Assembly: GCA_041855445.1 (NCBI GenBank)
Contig: JBHAEG010000039.1
Location: 1 to 64,000, forward strand
Source of the DNA: Faucicola sp041855445
GTDB taxonomy: Bacteria; Pseudomonadota; Gammaproteobacteria; Pseudomonadales; Moraxellaceae
DNA length: 64,000 bases
Reading direction: 5' to 3'
The notes under the pieces were generated by a model. That model made no database searches. It saw only the letters and a program-made list of their open reading frames with translations, and had not been told where the DNA came from. Shown here in pieces: positions 37,029 to 45,656 of the stretch (its first letter is position 1; every line of letters starts with the position of its first letter). The translations under genes and the position numbers were made by a program.

Positions 37029-37364
37029 ATGAAACTTGGCAAATTTGTCACTTACCTAAAACCTAGCCGAAAAAAACTATTCAGTTTATGTGTTTTAGCG
37101 ATTGCTGGTGCGTTGATTGTACCCTCTGTTTATGCCAAACCAATTTTAATCGATGTACGAACGCCTGAAGAATATCAAATGAGTCACCCTACGGGAGCTA
37201 TCAATATACCGCATAATGCCATTATTGAATTAATTCAACAACATAACATTGGCAAAACTGCGACAATCAGAGTTTATAGTCGAGGTGGTAGTCGGGCAGA
37301 ACAGGCAAAAAATGCGTTAATCTCTGTTGGCTATCAAAATGTAGAAATTGAACAACAAAAATAA
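37029..37364 (+). CDS. Exported rhodanese-domain protein (PspE-like)
   Basis: 111 residues. An N-terminal hydrophobic export signal (about 18-36, ending near VYA) precedes a minimal rhodanese domain: ILIDVRTPEEYQMSHPTGAINIP. The active-site loop is VYSRGGSRAEQA, so the usual catalytic Cys (CxxGxR) is replaced by Ser. Activity as a sulfurtransferase is therefore doubtful. The ATG has AAGGA upstream. Confidence 0.8.
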   Translation: MKLGKFVTYLKPSRKKLFSLCVLAIAGALIVPSVYAKPILIDVRTPEEYQMSHPTGAINIPHNAIIELIQQHNIGKTATIRVYSRGGSRAEQAKNALISVGYQNVEIEQQK

Positions 37365-37371
37365 AGATAGT

Positions 37372-38055
37372 TTATTTTTCAGGAGGCTTTTGACGGCAAT
37401 TGCTTTGTGGGCGGAAAATATCTCTAGCAAATGCAACGAGTTCATAAGTGGCACGCCGTGAGTGTTTGATATTAATATTAGGACTTTGCCAGCTTGGTTG
37501 TTCAATAAAATCTGAGGGCATGGGCGTTGTTGCAATCCCACTTAATGCAAATTGACGGCGGGCTCGGTTCATATGATAAGGGTCAGTAACTAAAATGACA
37601 TGGGTTAAAGGTACAGTTAAAGCAGTGAACCGAGCATTTTCACAGGTATTATAACTTTCTTTTTCTGGAATGACCCATGCCACATCTTTTGACAATAACC
37701 ATTGCATCATCCAAGGAGCCTCTCTGCCACTGACGATAACAGGTAAACGGGTTTCTTGATACACATTAACCGTTTTTTCTAAACGCATCAGACTAGATTT
37801 ATTTAAAATAATATCATTATGTTTATCATTTGTGAGTCCGCCACCAAGTACAACGATGGCGGTTGTTGGAGTTTCTGATATTGCATTTTTAGGTAATGCT
37901 AATTGATGCAAAACAAATAAGATACCTTTTGAAAACACAGGCGTAAATATGCTCGCCAGCAAAATTCCACCAAGAATAATAGCGACCGTTACGAATTTAC
38001 CAATCGTTGAAAAAAAATAATTAACGGCGTTAATGGTTTTGCCAAGTATATCCAT
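37372..38055 (-). CDS. YdcF/SanA-type DUF218 membrane protein
   Basis: 227 residues. One N-terminal membrane helix (about 17-40), then the DUF218 domain with TAIVVLGGGLTND, YQETRLPVIVSGR, ESYNTCENA, VILVTDPYHMNRARRQF and TTPMP. Relatives (ElyC, SanA, YdcF) act in envelope integrity. Its start codon lies inside murB (26-base overlap), indicating co-expression with peptidoglycan precursor synthesis. Confidence 0.85.
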   Translation of the reverse strand: MDILGKTINAVNYFFSTIGKFVTVAIILGGILLASIFTPVFSKGILFVLHQLALPKNAISETPTTAIVVLGGGLTNDKHNDIILNKSSLMRLEKTVNVYQETRLPVIVSGREAPWMMQWLLSKDVAWVIPEKESYNTCENARFTALTVPLTHVILVTDPYHMNRARRQFALSGIATTPMPSDFIEQPSWQSPNINIKHSRRATYELVAFARDIFRPQSNCRQKPPEK

Positions 38056-39097
38056 CTTTTTCTATCCAAACTGGTTCAGGCTCAAGGGTCACAGAAAATT
38101 TTTCCTGTACTTGGCTAATAATCCATTGCATCGTACGCTGAATATCTGCTTGAGATGCCTGACAAGGTCGATGGTTGGTTAATACTAATGCTTGCTTACT
38201 ATGGGTAAAAATCGGCTCAATCCCTTTCCCTTTCAAGCCTGCCTGCTCAATCAACCAGCCTCCAGCCAATTTGACCATGTTTGGGTCTGGTAAGTTATAG
38301 TAAATAATATTTGGAAATTTTTCTAATAATTCATCAAATTTTGCTCGACTAATCACAGGATTTTTAAAAAAACTACCACAATTGGGTAATTCTTTTGTAT
38401 CAGGCAGTTTTGATTGACGAATTTGAATAATTGCCTGCATCACATCTATTGGCGTGATGGTATTTCGTCCCGCTTGCTTCGCAAGTTGTTGAGCAACACT
38501 AGCAACATCAGCATATTTGACATTAACAACAGGATTTTTCTTAAGCTGAAAAACTACACTAGTAATTAACCATTCGCCTTCTTCATGCTTAAACAAACTA
38601 TCTCGATAACCAAACTGACAATCTTGTTTGCATAATAAATGCCATGTCAATGTTGGAATATGAAATGCAGTCACTTGCAGTATGACATCTTCTACTTGTA
38701 CCCCATACGCTCCAATGTTTTGTACAGGACACGCTCCAACCCAGCCTGGAATTAACGCCAAGTTTTCTAAACCATACCAGCCTTTTGTAACAGTATCGAT
38801 AACTAATTCATGCCAATTTTCACCTGCCATTACCTCTAATGTCACTAAATTATCATCTTCATATAAAATTTTCTGACCAAATAATGTTGGAGAAATCACA
38901 CAGGCGTTTAGCTCTGGGGGTAAAATTGTATTACTGCCCCCTGATAAAATAATAAATTTTTGTTGTTTTTCTTTTAAATGGGTAAACGTAGATAAAACCT
39001 CGTCCAAATTTGTTAAACAAATGCGTTCCTTCGCAAAACTTTGTAACGCCATTGTATTTAGCTCACAAAGATTTATCATGTTGGTATTATCAGACAT
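38030..39097 (-). CDS. murB: UDP-N-acetylenolpyruvoylglucosamine reductase
   Basis: 355 residues from ATG 39097, which has AAAGGTCTTAAT upstream; an 18-residue in-frame extension lacks support. Makes UDP-MurNAc using FAD and NADPH. FAD-domain motifs: NTMALQSFAKE, LSGGSNTIL, and GLENLALIPGWVGACPVQNIG is the conserved core around residue 105. Catalytic region NCGSFFKNP and the C-terminal AGWLIEQAGLKGK type sequence are present. Overlaps the DUF218 gene. Confidence 0.95.
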   Translation of the reverse strand: MSDNTNMINLCELNTMALQSFAKERICLTNLDEVLSTFTHLKEKQQKFIILSGGSNTILPPELNACVISPTLFGQKILYEDDNLVTLEVMAGENWHELVIDTVTKGWYGLENLALIPGWVGACPVQNIGAYGVQVEDVILQVTAFHIPTLTWHLLCKQDCQFGYRDSLFKHEEGEWLITSVVFQLKKNPVVNVKYADVASVAQQLAKQAGRNTITPIDVMQAIIQIRQSKLPDTKELPNCGSFFKNPVISRAKFDELLEKFPNIIYYNLPDPNMVKLAGGWLIEQAGLKGKGIEPIFTHSKQALVLTNHRPCQASQADIQRTMQWIISQVQEKFSVTLEPEPVWIEKDGYTWQNH

Positions 39098-39209
39098 ATT
39101 AAGACCTTTGATTAAAATGTGAAGGCTATAGATTAACACGTTTTCACACAAAAAATCACCAACTTTGCTAGATTGTAACGCTAATCTTACGCTTCAACAT
39201 CTATCATCA

Positions 39210-39620
39210 TCAATCACCATAATGATTTTTATCAAAAAAGTTCTGAAGTTGTCGCCTTTGTTTTTTGTTGGGACGCTGGTCAGGACGTGCCAAATTTGCC
39301 AATTTACGTTGCTGTTGAAAAAATTCACGCTGGCGAATGCTGTCGTCCGTTTCCTGATACAATAAACTAGCTTGTGTTGCATTGCCTCGTTGCTCTGATA
39401 AAGCCAATACCTGAACGGTTTTTTGCGTATAATGACTAGCAGAACCTTGGCGAATGGTCAGCTCGTCACCGACCATAATTTCTTTACTCACTTTGACCCG
39501 TTGCCCAAAATGATGAACTCGACCACTTTCAATTGCCTGTTTAGCAAGGGTACGGGTACGATAAAATCTCCCCGCCCATAGCCATTTATCTAATCGCATT
39601 TTTTCTGATTGATTATTCAT
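39210..39620 (-). CDS. hslR: Hsp15 ribosome-recycling heat-shock protein
   Basis: 136 residues. S4 RNA-binding domain MRLDKWLWAGRFYRTRTLAKQAIESGRVHHFGQRVKVS followed by a basic C-terminal region (RPNKKQRRQLQNF). Binds free 50S subunits carrying nascent tRNA-peptide so they can be recycled. It follows ilvA by 19 bases on the same strand. Confidence 0.93.
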   Translation of the reverse strand: MNNQSEKMRLDKWLWAGRFYRTRTLAKQAIESGRVHHFGQRVKVSKEIMVGDELTIRQGSASHYTQKTVQVLALSEQRGNATQASLLYQETDDSIRQREFFQQQRKLANLARPDQRPNKKQRRQLQNFFDKNHYGD

Positions 39621-39639
39621 AAATTCAAAAATTAATAAG

Positions 39640-41190
39640 TTATTTTAAAAATAATTGATAACCTAAATTATCGGTAATCGCTTCACAGGCATAACCAATA
39701 TCTTGTAGCGTTGCTTGTAATTGTTCAGCAGTTTGTCCTCCCATTTGAATACCTGCCAAAATTCGCCCTTCTGCTGCACCATGATTACGATAGTGGAATA
39801 AAGAAATATTAAACTTTTGTCCTAATTTTTCTAAAAAGTTCAGCAACGCACCTGGTCTTTCTGGAAAAATAATTCTAAATAGATGTTCATCATTTAAGTG
39901 AGCGTGACCACCAATTAAATAACGAATATGCGTTTTAGCGACCTCATCATCAGTTAAATCAATCACTTGATAATTGGCTTCTTGTAATAAGTTGTAGACC
40001 GCTTTACGCTCTTGTTCACCTTCTTTTAATGCAATACCAACAAAAATCGGGGCTGACGCTTCACCTTCTTTAAGTTGTGGGTTCATGCGATAATTAAATT
40101 CGGTAATATTACGACCTTCTAAAACACGACAAAATTCTAAAAATGCTCCTGTGCGTTCAGGAATGCTAACCCCAAAAATGGCTTCTTTTTTCTCACCAAT
40201 TTCGGTACGTTCTGCAATATAACGTAAACGGTCAAAATTCATGTTTGCACCACATAAAATAGCGACACAATTTTTATTTTGCAGTTGATGTTTTTTAATG
40301 TATTTTTTCATGCCCGCCACTGCCAATGCCCCTGCAGGCTCAACAATACTACGAGTTTCATCATACACATCTTTAATGGCAGAACACACTTCATCATTTG
40401 TACAAGTCACGACTTCAGGTTCAACAATCGTTCCTGACTTATCGCTTTTTTGCATTCTCACTAATTGAAAAGGCAATTCTCCCAATTGAGCAACAGACAC
40501 GCCATCAACAAATAATCCCACTTGAGGCAAGCGTAATCGTTCCCCTGTTTCTAAAGCAAGTTTTAAACAAGCCGCATCGACTGGCTCAACGCCAACAACT
40601 TTAATATGTGGAGCAACTTCCCCCAAAAAAGTAGCAATGCCAGAGATTAAACCGCCACCACCAGTCGCCACAAATACATAATCCATTTTTCGCCATTGCT
40701 GTACCAGCTCCATCGCAATCGTACCTTGCCCAGCAATCACTAATTCATCATCATATGGTGGGATAAAGGTCAAGCCTTCCTCTTTGGCTCGTTGAATGGC
40801 GTAATCGTTTGCCTCATTAAAACTATCACCATATAACACCACATTACCACCTAGTGATTTTACCGCACTCACTTTAATATCAGGTGTTGTCGTTGGCATG
40901 ACAATAATATTCTTTAAATTCAAACGACTAGCAGAATATGCTACCCCTTGAGCGTGATTACCTGCTGAGGCACAAATCACTCCATGTTTTTGTTGTTCTG
41001 TTGATAATTGACTAATACGATTATATGCCCCACGCAATTTAAAAGAAAAAACAGGTTGTAAATCTTCTCGTTTAAAACGAATATCATTATTAAAACGTTG
41101 GCTAAGTTTTTTTGCTGGCTCAAGTGGTGTTTGAATAGCAGCATCATAAACAGTGGCTTGTAAAATAAGGCGAACCCAATGTGATAACAT
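39640..41190 (-). CDS. ilvA: Threonine ammonia-lyase, biosynthetic
   Basis: 516 residues. First step of isoleucine synthesis, threonine to 2-oxobutanoate. PLP lysine in FKREDLQPVFSFKLRGAYN, serine-rich CASAGNHAQGVAYSA and the glycine loop ATGGGGLISGIA are present. Two C-terminal ACT-like regulatory domains (GAFLEFCRVL and GALLNFLEKLG) give the long form that is inhibited by isoleucine. Start is the leucine-rich MLSHWVRL. Confidence 0.95.
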   Translation of the reverse strand: MLSHWVRLILQATVYDAAIQTPLEPAKKLSQRFNNDIRFKREDLQPVFSFKLRGAYNRISQLSTEQQKHGVICASAGNHAQGVAYSASRLNLKNIIVMPTTTPDIKVSAVKSLGGNVVLYGDSFNEANDYAIQRAKEEGLTFIPPYDDELVIAGQGTIAMELVQQWRKMDYVFVATGGGGLISGIATFLGEVAPHIKVVGVEPVDAACLKLALETGERLRLPQVGLFVDGVSVAQLGELPFQLVRMQKSDKSGTIVEPEVVTCTNDEVCSAIKDVYDETRSIVEPAGALAVAGMKKYIKKHQLQNKNCVAILCGANMNFDRLRYIAERTEIGEKKEAIFGVSIPERTGAFLEFCRVLEGRNITEFNYRMNPQLKEGEASAPIFVGIALKEGEQERKAVYNLLQEANYQVIDLTDDEVAKTHIRYLIGGHAHLNDEHLFRIIFPERPGALLNFLEKLGQKFNISLFHYRNHGAAEGRILAGIQMGGQTAEQLQATLQDIGYACEAITDNLGYQLFLK

Positions 41191-41306
41191 ACATCAATCC
41201 ATCAATAAAAAAATAACACATAGATTAGGCGTTTCAATTGTCGCTTGCAAGTATTTTTACGGTAGAATATGCAATTCTGGTAATCATTTTATATAGGTGT
41301 CAATAA

Positions 41307-41972
41307 ATGTCGAATAGTTTACAGCAACAACAAAAACAAGCCGTTGCTCAAGCAACTTTAACATATATCGAAGATGGTATGATTTTGGGTGTTGGTACAG
41401 GTAGTACTGTAAATTGCCTCATTGAACTTTTACCAAAAGTAAATTTAAAAGCAGCTGTTGCCAGCTCAAAAGTTACCGAAGAAAAATTAAAAGCTTTAGG
41501 CATTGATGTATTAGATTTAAATTTTGTTGGTGAACTAGATTTATATATTGATGGCGCTGATGAAGTCAATGCAAATTTACAAATGATAAAAGGCGGTGGC
41601 GGCGCATTAACCCGAGAAAAAATTGTCGCAGCGGCTTCTAAACAATTTATTTGCATGGTTGATGAAAGTAAGTCTGTAGAAAAATTAGGTGTGACATTTC
41701 CTGTACCAATTGAAGTATTACCGCAAGCTCGCTCTTATGTCGCTCGTGAGTTGGTAAAATTAGGCGGTGAACCGATTTATCGAGAAGGATTTATCACGGA
41801 TTATGGTAATTTAATTTTAGATACTTATGATTTAGATGTCAGCGACCCCATCGCAATGGAAGAAACGTTAAATAATATTGTGGGCGTAGTGTGTAATGGT
41901 GTATTTGCCAAACAACATGCAAATAAATTATTAATTGCTGGTAAAAATGGCGTACAAACTATTAGTATTTAG
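41307..41972 (+). CDS. rpiA: Ribose-5-phosphate isomerase A
   Basis: 221 residues. Interconverts ribose-5-P and ribulose-5-P. GVGTGSTVNCLIELL, SSKVTEEKL, the catalytic DLYIDGADEVN, and KGGGGALTREKIVA are all typical. Single gene, divergent from ilvA. Confidence 0.97.
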   Translation: MSNSLQQQQKQAVAQATLTYIEDGMILGVGTGSTVNCLIELLPKVNLKAAVASSKVTEEKLKALGIDVLDLNFVGELDLYIDGADEVNANLQMIKGGGGALTREKIVAAASKQFICMVDESKSVEKLGVTFPVPIEVLPQARSYVARELVKLGGEPIYREGFITDYGNLILDTYDLDVSDPIAMEETLNNIVGVVCNGVFAKQHANKLLIAGKNGVQTISI

Positions 41973-41989
41973 TATGTATTTTTCAAAAA

Positions 41990-42016
41990 AAAAGCTGATT
42001 TTTATAATCAGCTTTT
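41990..42016. terminator. Bidirectional terminator between rpiA and the Bor-like genes
   Basis: AAAAGCTGATT (41990-42000) pairs with AATCAGCTTTT (42006-42016); A- and T-runs on both sides. Confidence 0.8.
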
Positions 42017-42046
42017 AGCGTAACTAAATTAGATAAAATAAAGTTT

Positions 42047-42340
42047 TTATTTACAGTAAACATTTGCAGTGCGTGGGGTATAAATCCCTAAAGTCACAAT
42101 ACTTAACGCAACATCTTTACCTGTTTGTAAACTTTGTACTTTAGCTACTTTATCAGCACCGCCACAAACTTCGCTAGCATCAACAGTTTTTTGTTGAGCA
42201 ATACCGCTAATATAGAAAGATTGTGATTTTGTATAGGCAGGATTTTCTTGTTGGCTTTTAGTAATTAATGCGGTTTGCGTTGCACAGCCAGTCATGACCA
42301 TAGCAGAACCCAATAAACAAGTGGTAATCAATTTTTTCAT
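42047..42340 (-). CDS. Bor/Iss-type lipoprotein, second copy
   Basis: 97 residues from ATG 42340. The upstream in-frame ATG at 42349 falls directly on the AAGGA ribosome-binding site and is rejected. Lipobox MTGC places the lipidated Cys at 19. The mature part carries the Bor signature: QSFYISGIAQQKTVDASEVCGG, DKVAKV, and LGIYTPRTANVYC at the end. Bor of phage lambda and Iss are surface lipoproteins linked to serum resistance. Follows the first copy by 12 bases in one operon. Confidence 0.85.
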   Translation of the reverse strand: MKKLITTCLLGSAMVMTGCATQTALITKSQQENPAYTKSQSFYISGIAQQKTVDASEVCGGADKVAKVQSLQTGKDVALSIVTLGIYTPRTANVYCK

Positions 42341-42352
42341 GACAAGCATTCC

Positions 42353-42649
42353 TTATTTACAATAAACTTTCATTTGACGAGGGGTATAAATGCCTGAAGT
42401 CACAGACCCTAATACACCGTTTAATAAAGAAAGCTTCGTTTCAACTTTTGCGACTTTATGAGCACCACCACAAATTTCACTTGCATTTACTTCTTTTTCT
42501 TGACCGATACCTGAAACAAAGAATGTTTGCATTTTGTCATATTGTGGTTCAGCATTGTCTGAAGTATTTTTCCCAGAAATTAAATAAGTTTGTGTTGCAC
42601 AGCCTGTACTTAATACGGCGAGTAATGCCACAGTTACGATTTTTTTCAT
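42353..42649 (-). CDS. Bor/Iss-type lipoprotein, first copy
   Basis: 98 residues. Lipobox STGC with lipidated Cys at 17. QTFFVSGIGQEKEVNASEICGGAHKVAKVET, then SGIYTPRQMKVYC, closely follows phage lambda Bor (FFVSGIGQKKTVDAAKICGG; LGIYTP). Two conserved Cys beyond the lipidated one could form a disulfide. RBS AAGGA precedes ATG. A perfect Zur box lies 43 bases upstream, so this operon should switch on when zinc is scarce. No phage genes surround it, so it is chromosomal rather than prophage cargo. Confidence 0.88.
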   Translation of the reverse strand: MKKIVTVALLAVLSTGCATQTYLISGKNTSDNAEPQYDKMQTFFVSGIGQEKEVNASEICGGAHKVAKVETKLSLLNGVLGSVTSGIYTPRQMKVYCK

Positions 42650-42691
42650 GTTTTGTGTTCCTTAATTGCCACAGTTTCAATCAATGAAACT

Positions 42692-42706
42692 TGTTATATT
42701 ATAACA
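42692..42706. promoter_or_regulatory. Zur operator of the Bor-like operon
   Basis: TGTTATATTATAACA is a perfect 7-1-7 palindrome. On the minus strand it contains TATAAT, the likely -10 box of the operon. It differs from the box at 3504-3518 only in the central base, which is free in the Zur consensus. Confidence 0.85.
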
Positions 42707-42768
42707 TATATATAACATAAAATAAATAATTCCAATGGACAAAATATTGATTTTTACTGTTATTAAAG

Positions 42769-43275
42769 TTAGGATAAAAAGTTTACAGTTTGGCTATCTT
42801 TAGGAGTTACTTTAACGATTTTTACTTTAAATAACAAATTTTTACCTGCCAATGGGTGATTAAAATCTACCTTAATAATATCCGTGTCAATATCACAAAC
42901 TACCCCAGCCAATGTATTGTTATTCTTGTCCTCAAACTCAATCATCATACCAATTTCAGGCTGACTACCCGTCAAAGCAAACTGGGCATTACTAAAACTT
43001 TGTACATTATCAGCATTCCATTGTCCAAACGCTTCATCAGGTGATAAATGGGCAGTACGAGTATCGCCTGCCTGTAAATTTATTAAAACTTTTTCAAATC
43101 CTTCTAATAAATTACCATCACCAATCCTTAAACTAACAGGTTCTGGGCGATGAAAAGTCGAGTCAATCACTGTACCATTTTCTAAAGAAACCTCAAAATG
43201 TAATAATACTTGGCTGCCTTGTGTAATGCGAGTTGCGGTGTTTGTTGAAATGATGTCTAAAGCTTCTTGGTTCAT
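42769..43275 (-). CDS. fkpB: FKBP-type peptidyl-prolyl isomerase (SlpA/FkpB)
   Basis: 168 residues. GSQVLLHFEVSLENGTVIDSTFHRPEP, then LLEGFEKVLINLQAGDTRTAHLSPDEAFG, with the IF (insert-in-flap) chaperone region following, is the SlyD/FkpB pattern. It lacks the His-rich SlyD tail. Slightly longer than E. coli FkpB. In Pseudomonas it sits beside lspA and ispH; here it is 15 kb from lspA. Confidence 0.9.
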   Translation of the reverse strand: MNQEALDIISTNTATRITQGSQVLLHFEVSLENGTVIDSTFHRPEPVSLRIGDGNLLEGFEKVLINLQAGDTRTAHLSPDEAFGQWNADNVQSFSNAQFALTGSQPEIGMMIEFEDKNNNTLAGVVCDIDTDIIKVDFNHPLAGKNLLFKVKIVKVTPKDSQTVNFLS

Positions 43276-43704
43276 GACAAATTTATCAATTCAATTAAAT
43301 AGAAAGTAATTATCTTATCATTGTTTAATCAGAATGCAACAATATTATCATCTGTTTTTATATTTATCCAAAAAAAGTTGAATAACAAGTTGTAAAAAAT
43401 GGTAGCTGGTCAGAAAAAATATGACAATAAATGTAAGTGAATGATGTTTTAAAAATGGCAGTTTTACAAATATTTTCTAAACAGATAATCAATAATTAAT
43501 AACGTACAAAAAAACAACAATGCCTAATAAACGCATCATCACAGCAAAAATATTCGCAAATACGCTACGATTATCTATTTGTTAAAAATCATATCTTTAA
43601 TTTCAATCAAATGTTAAAACCTAATATTTCATTAGTGGACAGCAAAAAATTCATTATATAAAGTTTAAAATTTGGTATTTTTAGTTAGTTTTTATTGATG
43701 TTTA
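43276..43704. other. Upstream region of the minor-pilin operon
   Basis: Over 400 bases of AT-rich DNA between divergent fkpB and fimT. No supported gene. It is long enough to hold enhancer sites for a sigma-54 activator; GGACAGC near 43637 contains the TGTC-like core (on the other strand) described for PilR sites, a weak hint only. Confidence 0.35.
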
Positions 43705-43720
43705 TGGCATATTTTTTGCA
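43705..43720 (+). promoter_or_regulatory. Sigma-54 (RpoN) promoter of the minor-pilin operon
   Basis: TGGCATATTTTTTGCA matches the -24/-12 consensus TGGCACRNNNNTTGCW at every fixed position but one (T for C at the sixth). The invariant GG (43706-43707) and GC (43718-43719) are separated by exactly 10 bases. Transcription would start near 43731, which makes ATG 43776 the first usable start. Confidence 0.75.
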
Positions 43721-43775
43721 TAGCATGGGGAAATTTGGGCTATGTTTTAGGTTTTTCATGCTGGGTATATTTCAT

Positions 43776-44228
43776 ATGGTTAGTCATCGTAATATCAGGA
43801 AAAATCAGGGTTTTACCTTGATAGAGGTGCTTATTACCATTGCGATATTAGCAATTATTGCAACAATGGCTGTACCAACCATGCAACAAATGATAGCCAG
43901 CCAAAATCTAAATAAAAGTACCCAAACTCTCGTTGCAACATTGCGAGATGCCAGAGCAAAAGCGGTACTGGAACGTAAAACCGTCACAGTCAAGTTAAAT
44001 TCAGTCGCAATTGATAGTGCAACACAAATGAACTGGACTCCCTATGGCAAAGCGACATTGAAATCAACCAAAACTGAAGTGTCATTTTTAATGACAGGTG
44101 GGATAAAAGATGCAACGGGTGATACAGATATTAAAATTTGTGAAAGTTCGGTGACTGGTAGTCGGGCAAAAACTATCAAAATATCTCAAATTGGTTCAGT
44201 ACAAAGAATTATAGAGGGGACTTGCTAG
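43776..44228 (+). CDS. fimT: Minor pseudopilin FimT/FimU (GspH type)
   Basis: 150 residues from ATG 43776; earlier in-frame starts lie upstream of the predicted transcript start. Prepilin leader MVSHRNIRKNQG is cut before FTLIEVLITIAILAII, with Glu at +5. The C-terminal part is the GspH/FimT fold. Part of the tip-priming complex of the type IV pilus. First gene of the operon; overlaps or abuts pilV. Confidence 0.88.
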   Translation: MVSHRNIRKNQGFTLIEVLITIAILAIIATMAVPTMQQMIASQNLNKSTQTLVATLRDARAKAVLERKTVTVKLNSVAIDSATQMNWTPYGKATLKSTKTEVSFLMTGGIKDATGDTDIKICESSVTGSRAKTIKISQIGSVQRIIEGTC

Positions 44229-44731
44229 TGCCAATGAAAAAAAATCAACAAGGGGTCGGTTTGGTCGAAGTGATGGTAGCGTTATTGGTACTGGCTTTGG
44301 CGTTATTGGGGTTTATTGTTTTGCAATATAAGGCAGTCGATGCTACTGTCGAGGGGACGCATCGTATTCAAGCCATGAGTATCGCAAGAGATTTAGCAGA
44401 GCGTATGCGAATAAATCGAGTGGTTTTTGATGAGTATCAAAAAGAAATTAAAGATGCTAGCAAACAAACAGTTTTTACAAAAAACTGTTATGAGGTGATG
44501 TGTAATGCTAAAGAATTAGCTGATTTTGATGTGGCAGAAGTGACAAAAAAAGCTCAAACATTTGGCATTTCTATCAATATGATGGATTGTCAAGGCACAG
44601 CAAGTAAACGTCAATGTATTTATATGGCATGGAATGACACCAGTGCAACTGATGGTACAGGCGTGACCGATTGTACGAGTGGTACAAAATATAAATCTGA
44701 GTCTACCTGCCTAATTATGGAAGCGTATTAA
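44228..44731 (+). CDS. pilV: Minor pilin PilV
   Basis: About 167 residues. GTG 44228 follows GAGGGGA at 7 bases; ATG 44234 is an alternative. Leader ends in KKNQQG before VGLVEVMVALLVLALALLG, with Glu +5. DLAERMRINR is typical of PilV. Cys-rich C-terminal half (six Cys) probably forms disulfides. Its start overlaps the fimT stop. Confidence 0.88.
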   Translation: MPMKKNQQGVGLVEVMVALLVLALALLGFIVLQYKAVDATVEGTHRIQAMSIARDLAERMRINRVVFDEYQKEIKDASKQTVFTKNCYEVMCNAKELADFDVAEVTKKAQTFGISINMMDCQGTASKRQCIYMAWNDTSATDGTGVTDCTSGTKYKSESTCLIMEAY

Positions 44732-44732
44732 T

Positions 44733-45656
44733 ATGAAAATACAACGAGGGTTTACTTTAATTGAATTAATGATAGCTTTGACATTGGGTTTGGTGATTGT
44801 TGCGGCAGCGACCATGTTGTTTTTGACAGGGCATAAAAGTATGGCATGGCAACAAGGTTCATCGGATATTCAAGATGATGCAAATTTTGGTATGTATCAA
44901 ATCGTAAAAGCTATCCGTCATACAAATTTAAATACCAGTCACGCAGTCATTGATAGTACAACTAAAAATGGCGGGATTGTGTTTAATGTGAATAATTTAA
45001 ATGCCACGTTACCTGCAGGTACAGTGATACCAGTCACTCAAGGGCAGGCTTTTCCAGTAGATGCGTCCAAAGCTAATGTATTTGACAATACAGGAGCAGT
45101 AAAAAATGACCAGTTGGTTATTCAATACCTGCCACAATATGACAGTCAGGGTTTTGCAGGGTATGACTGCGAAGGTAAAGAAATCAGCTCAGCCAGTAAA
45201 AATCAAATGGTAATTGAGCGGTATTTTGTGAGAAAAGATACAAACTTTGCCAGCAATGAGCCAAATGAGCCGTTTGCTTTGGCCTGTGATGCGGGACGTT
45301 ATACTATCAATGGTAATGCCATCACTGATTATGGCGATGCAGGACAAATTTTAATGAAACGGGTTGATTTATTTCGTGTGTTATTACAGGTGAGAAATAG
45401 TGATAAATATGAATATTTACCCATTGAAAAATATACTGCTTTAACCACAAAACCTCGCATTTTAGCGATGCAATTGGGTGTGTTATCTCGTTCTGTACAG
45501 CCAATTAATGATTCTTTATTAGATGGTCAAAAATTTCAGGTATTAGATAAAACAGTAACTGTTAAGACACCAGCCACAGGTTCAACCAAACATTTACGGC
45601 AAGTGATTTCACAAACGGTCGGTTTGCGAAACGCATTTGGGGAGAGAGGGCAATGA
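44733..45656 (+). CDS. pilW: Minor pilin PilW
   Basis: 307 residues. Leader MKIQRG cut before FTLIELMIALTLGLVIVAA. The large C-terminal domain has YDCEGKEISS and ending LRQVISQTVGLRNAFGERGQ, as in PilW proteins. Starts one base after the pilV stop region and overlaps pilX by 4 bases (ATGA). Confidence 0.9.
   Translation: MKIQRGFTLIELMIALTLGLVIVAAATMLFLTGHKSMAWQQGSSDIQDDANFGMYQIVKAIRHTNLNTSHAVIDSTTKNGGIVFNVNNLNATLPAGTVIPVTQGQAFPVDASKANVFDNTGAVKNDQLVIQYLPQYDSQGFAGYDCEGKEISSASKNQMVIERYFVRKDTNFASNEPNEPFALACDAGRYTINGNAITDYGDAGQILMKRVDLFRVLLQVRNSDKYEYLPIEKYTALTTKPRILAMQLGVLSRSVQPINDSLLDGQKFQVLDKTVTVKTPATGSTKHLRQVISQTVGLRNAFGERGQ

Noticed and set aside
43420..43610. Possible minus-strand membrane peptide (NRSVFANIFAVMMRLLGIVVF-like reading) between fkpB and fimT
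   Set aside because: Only about 27 hydrophobic residues between stops, no good start codon or ribosome-binding site, and stops on both sides; could be a decayed gene but cannot be supported.
43695..43775. Longer start for fimT
   Set aside because: Would begin at or before the sigma-54 promoter and give an overlong prepilin leader.
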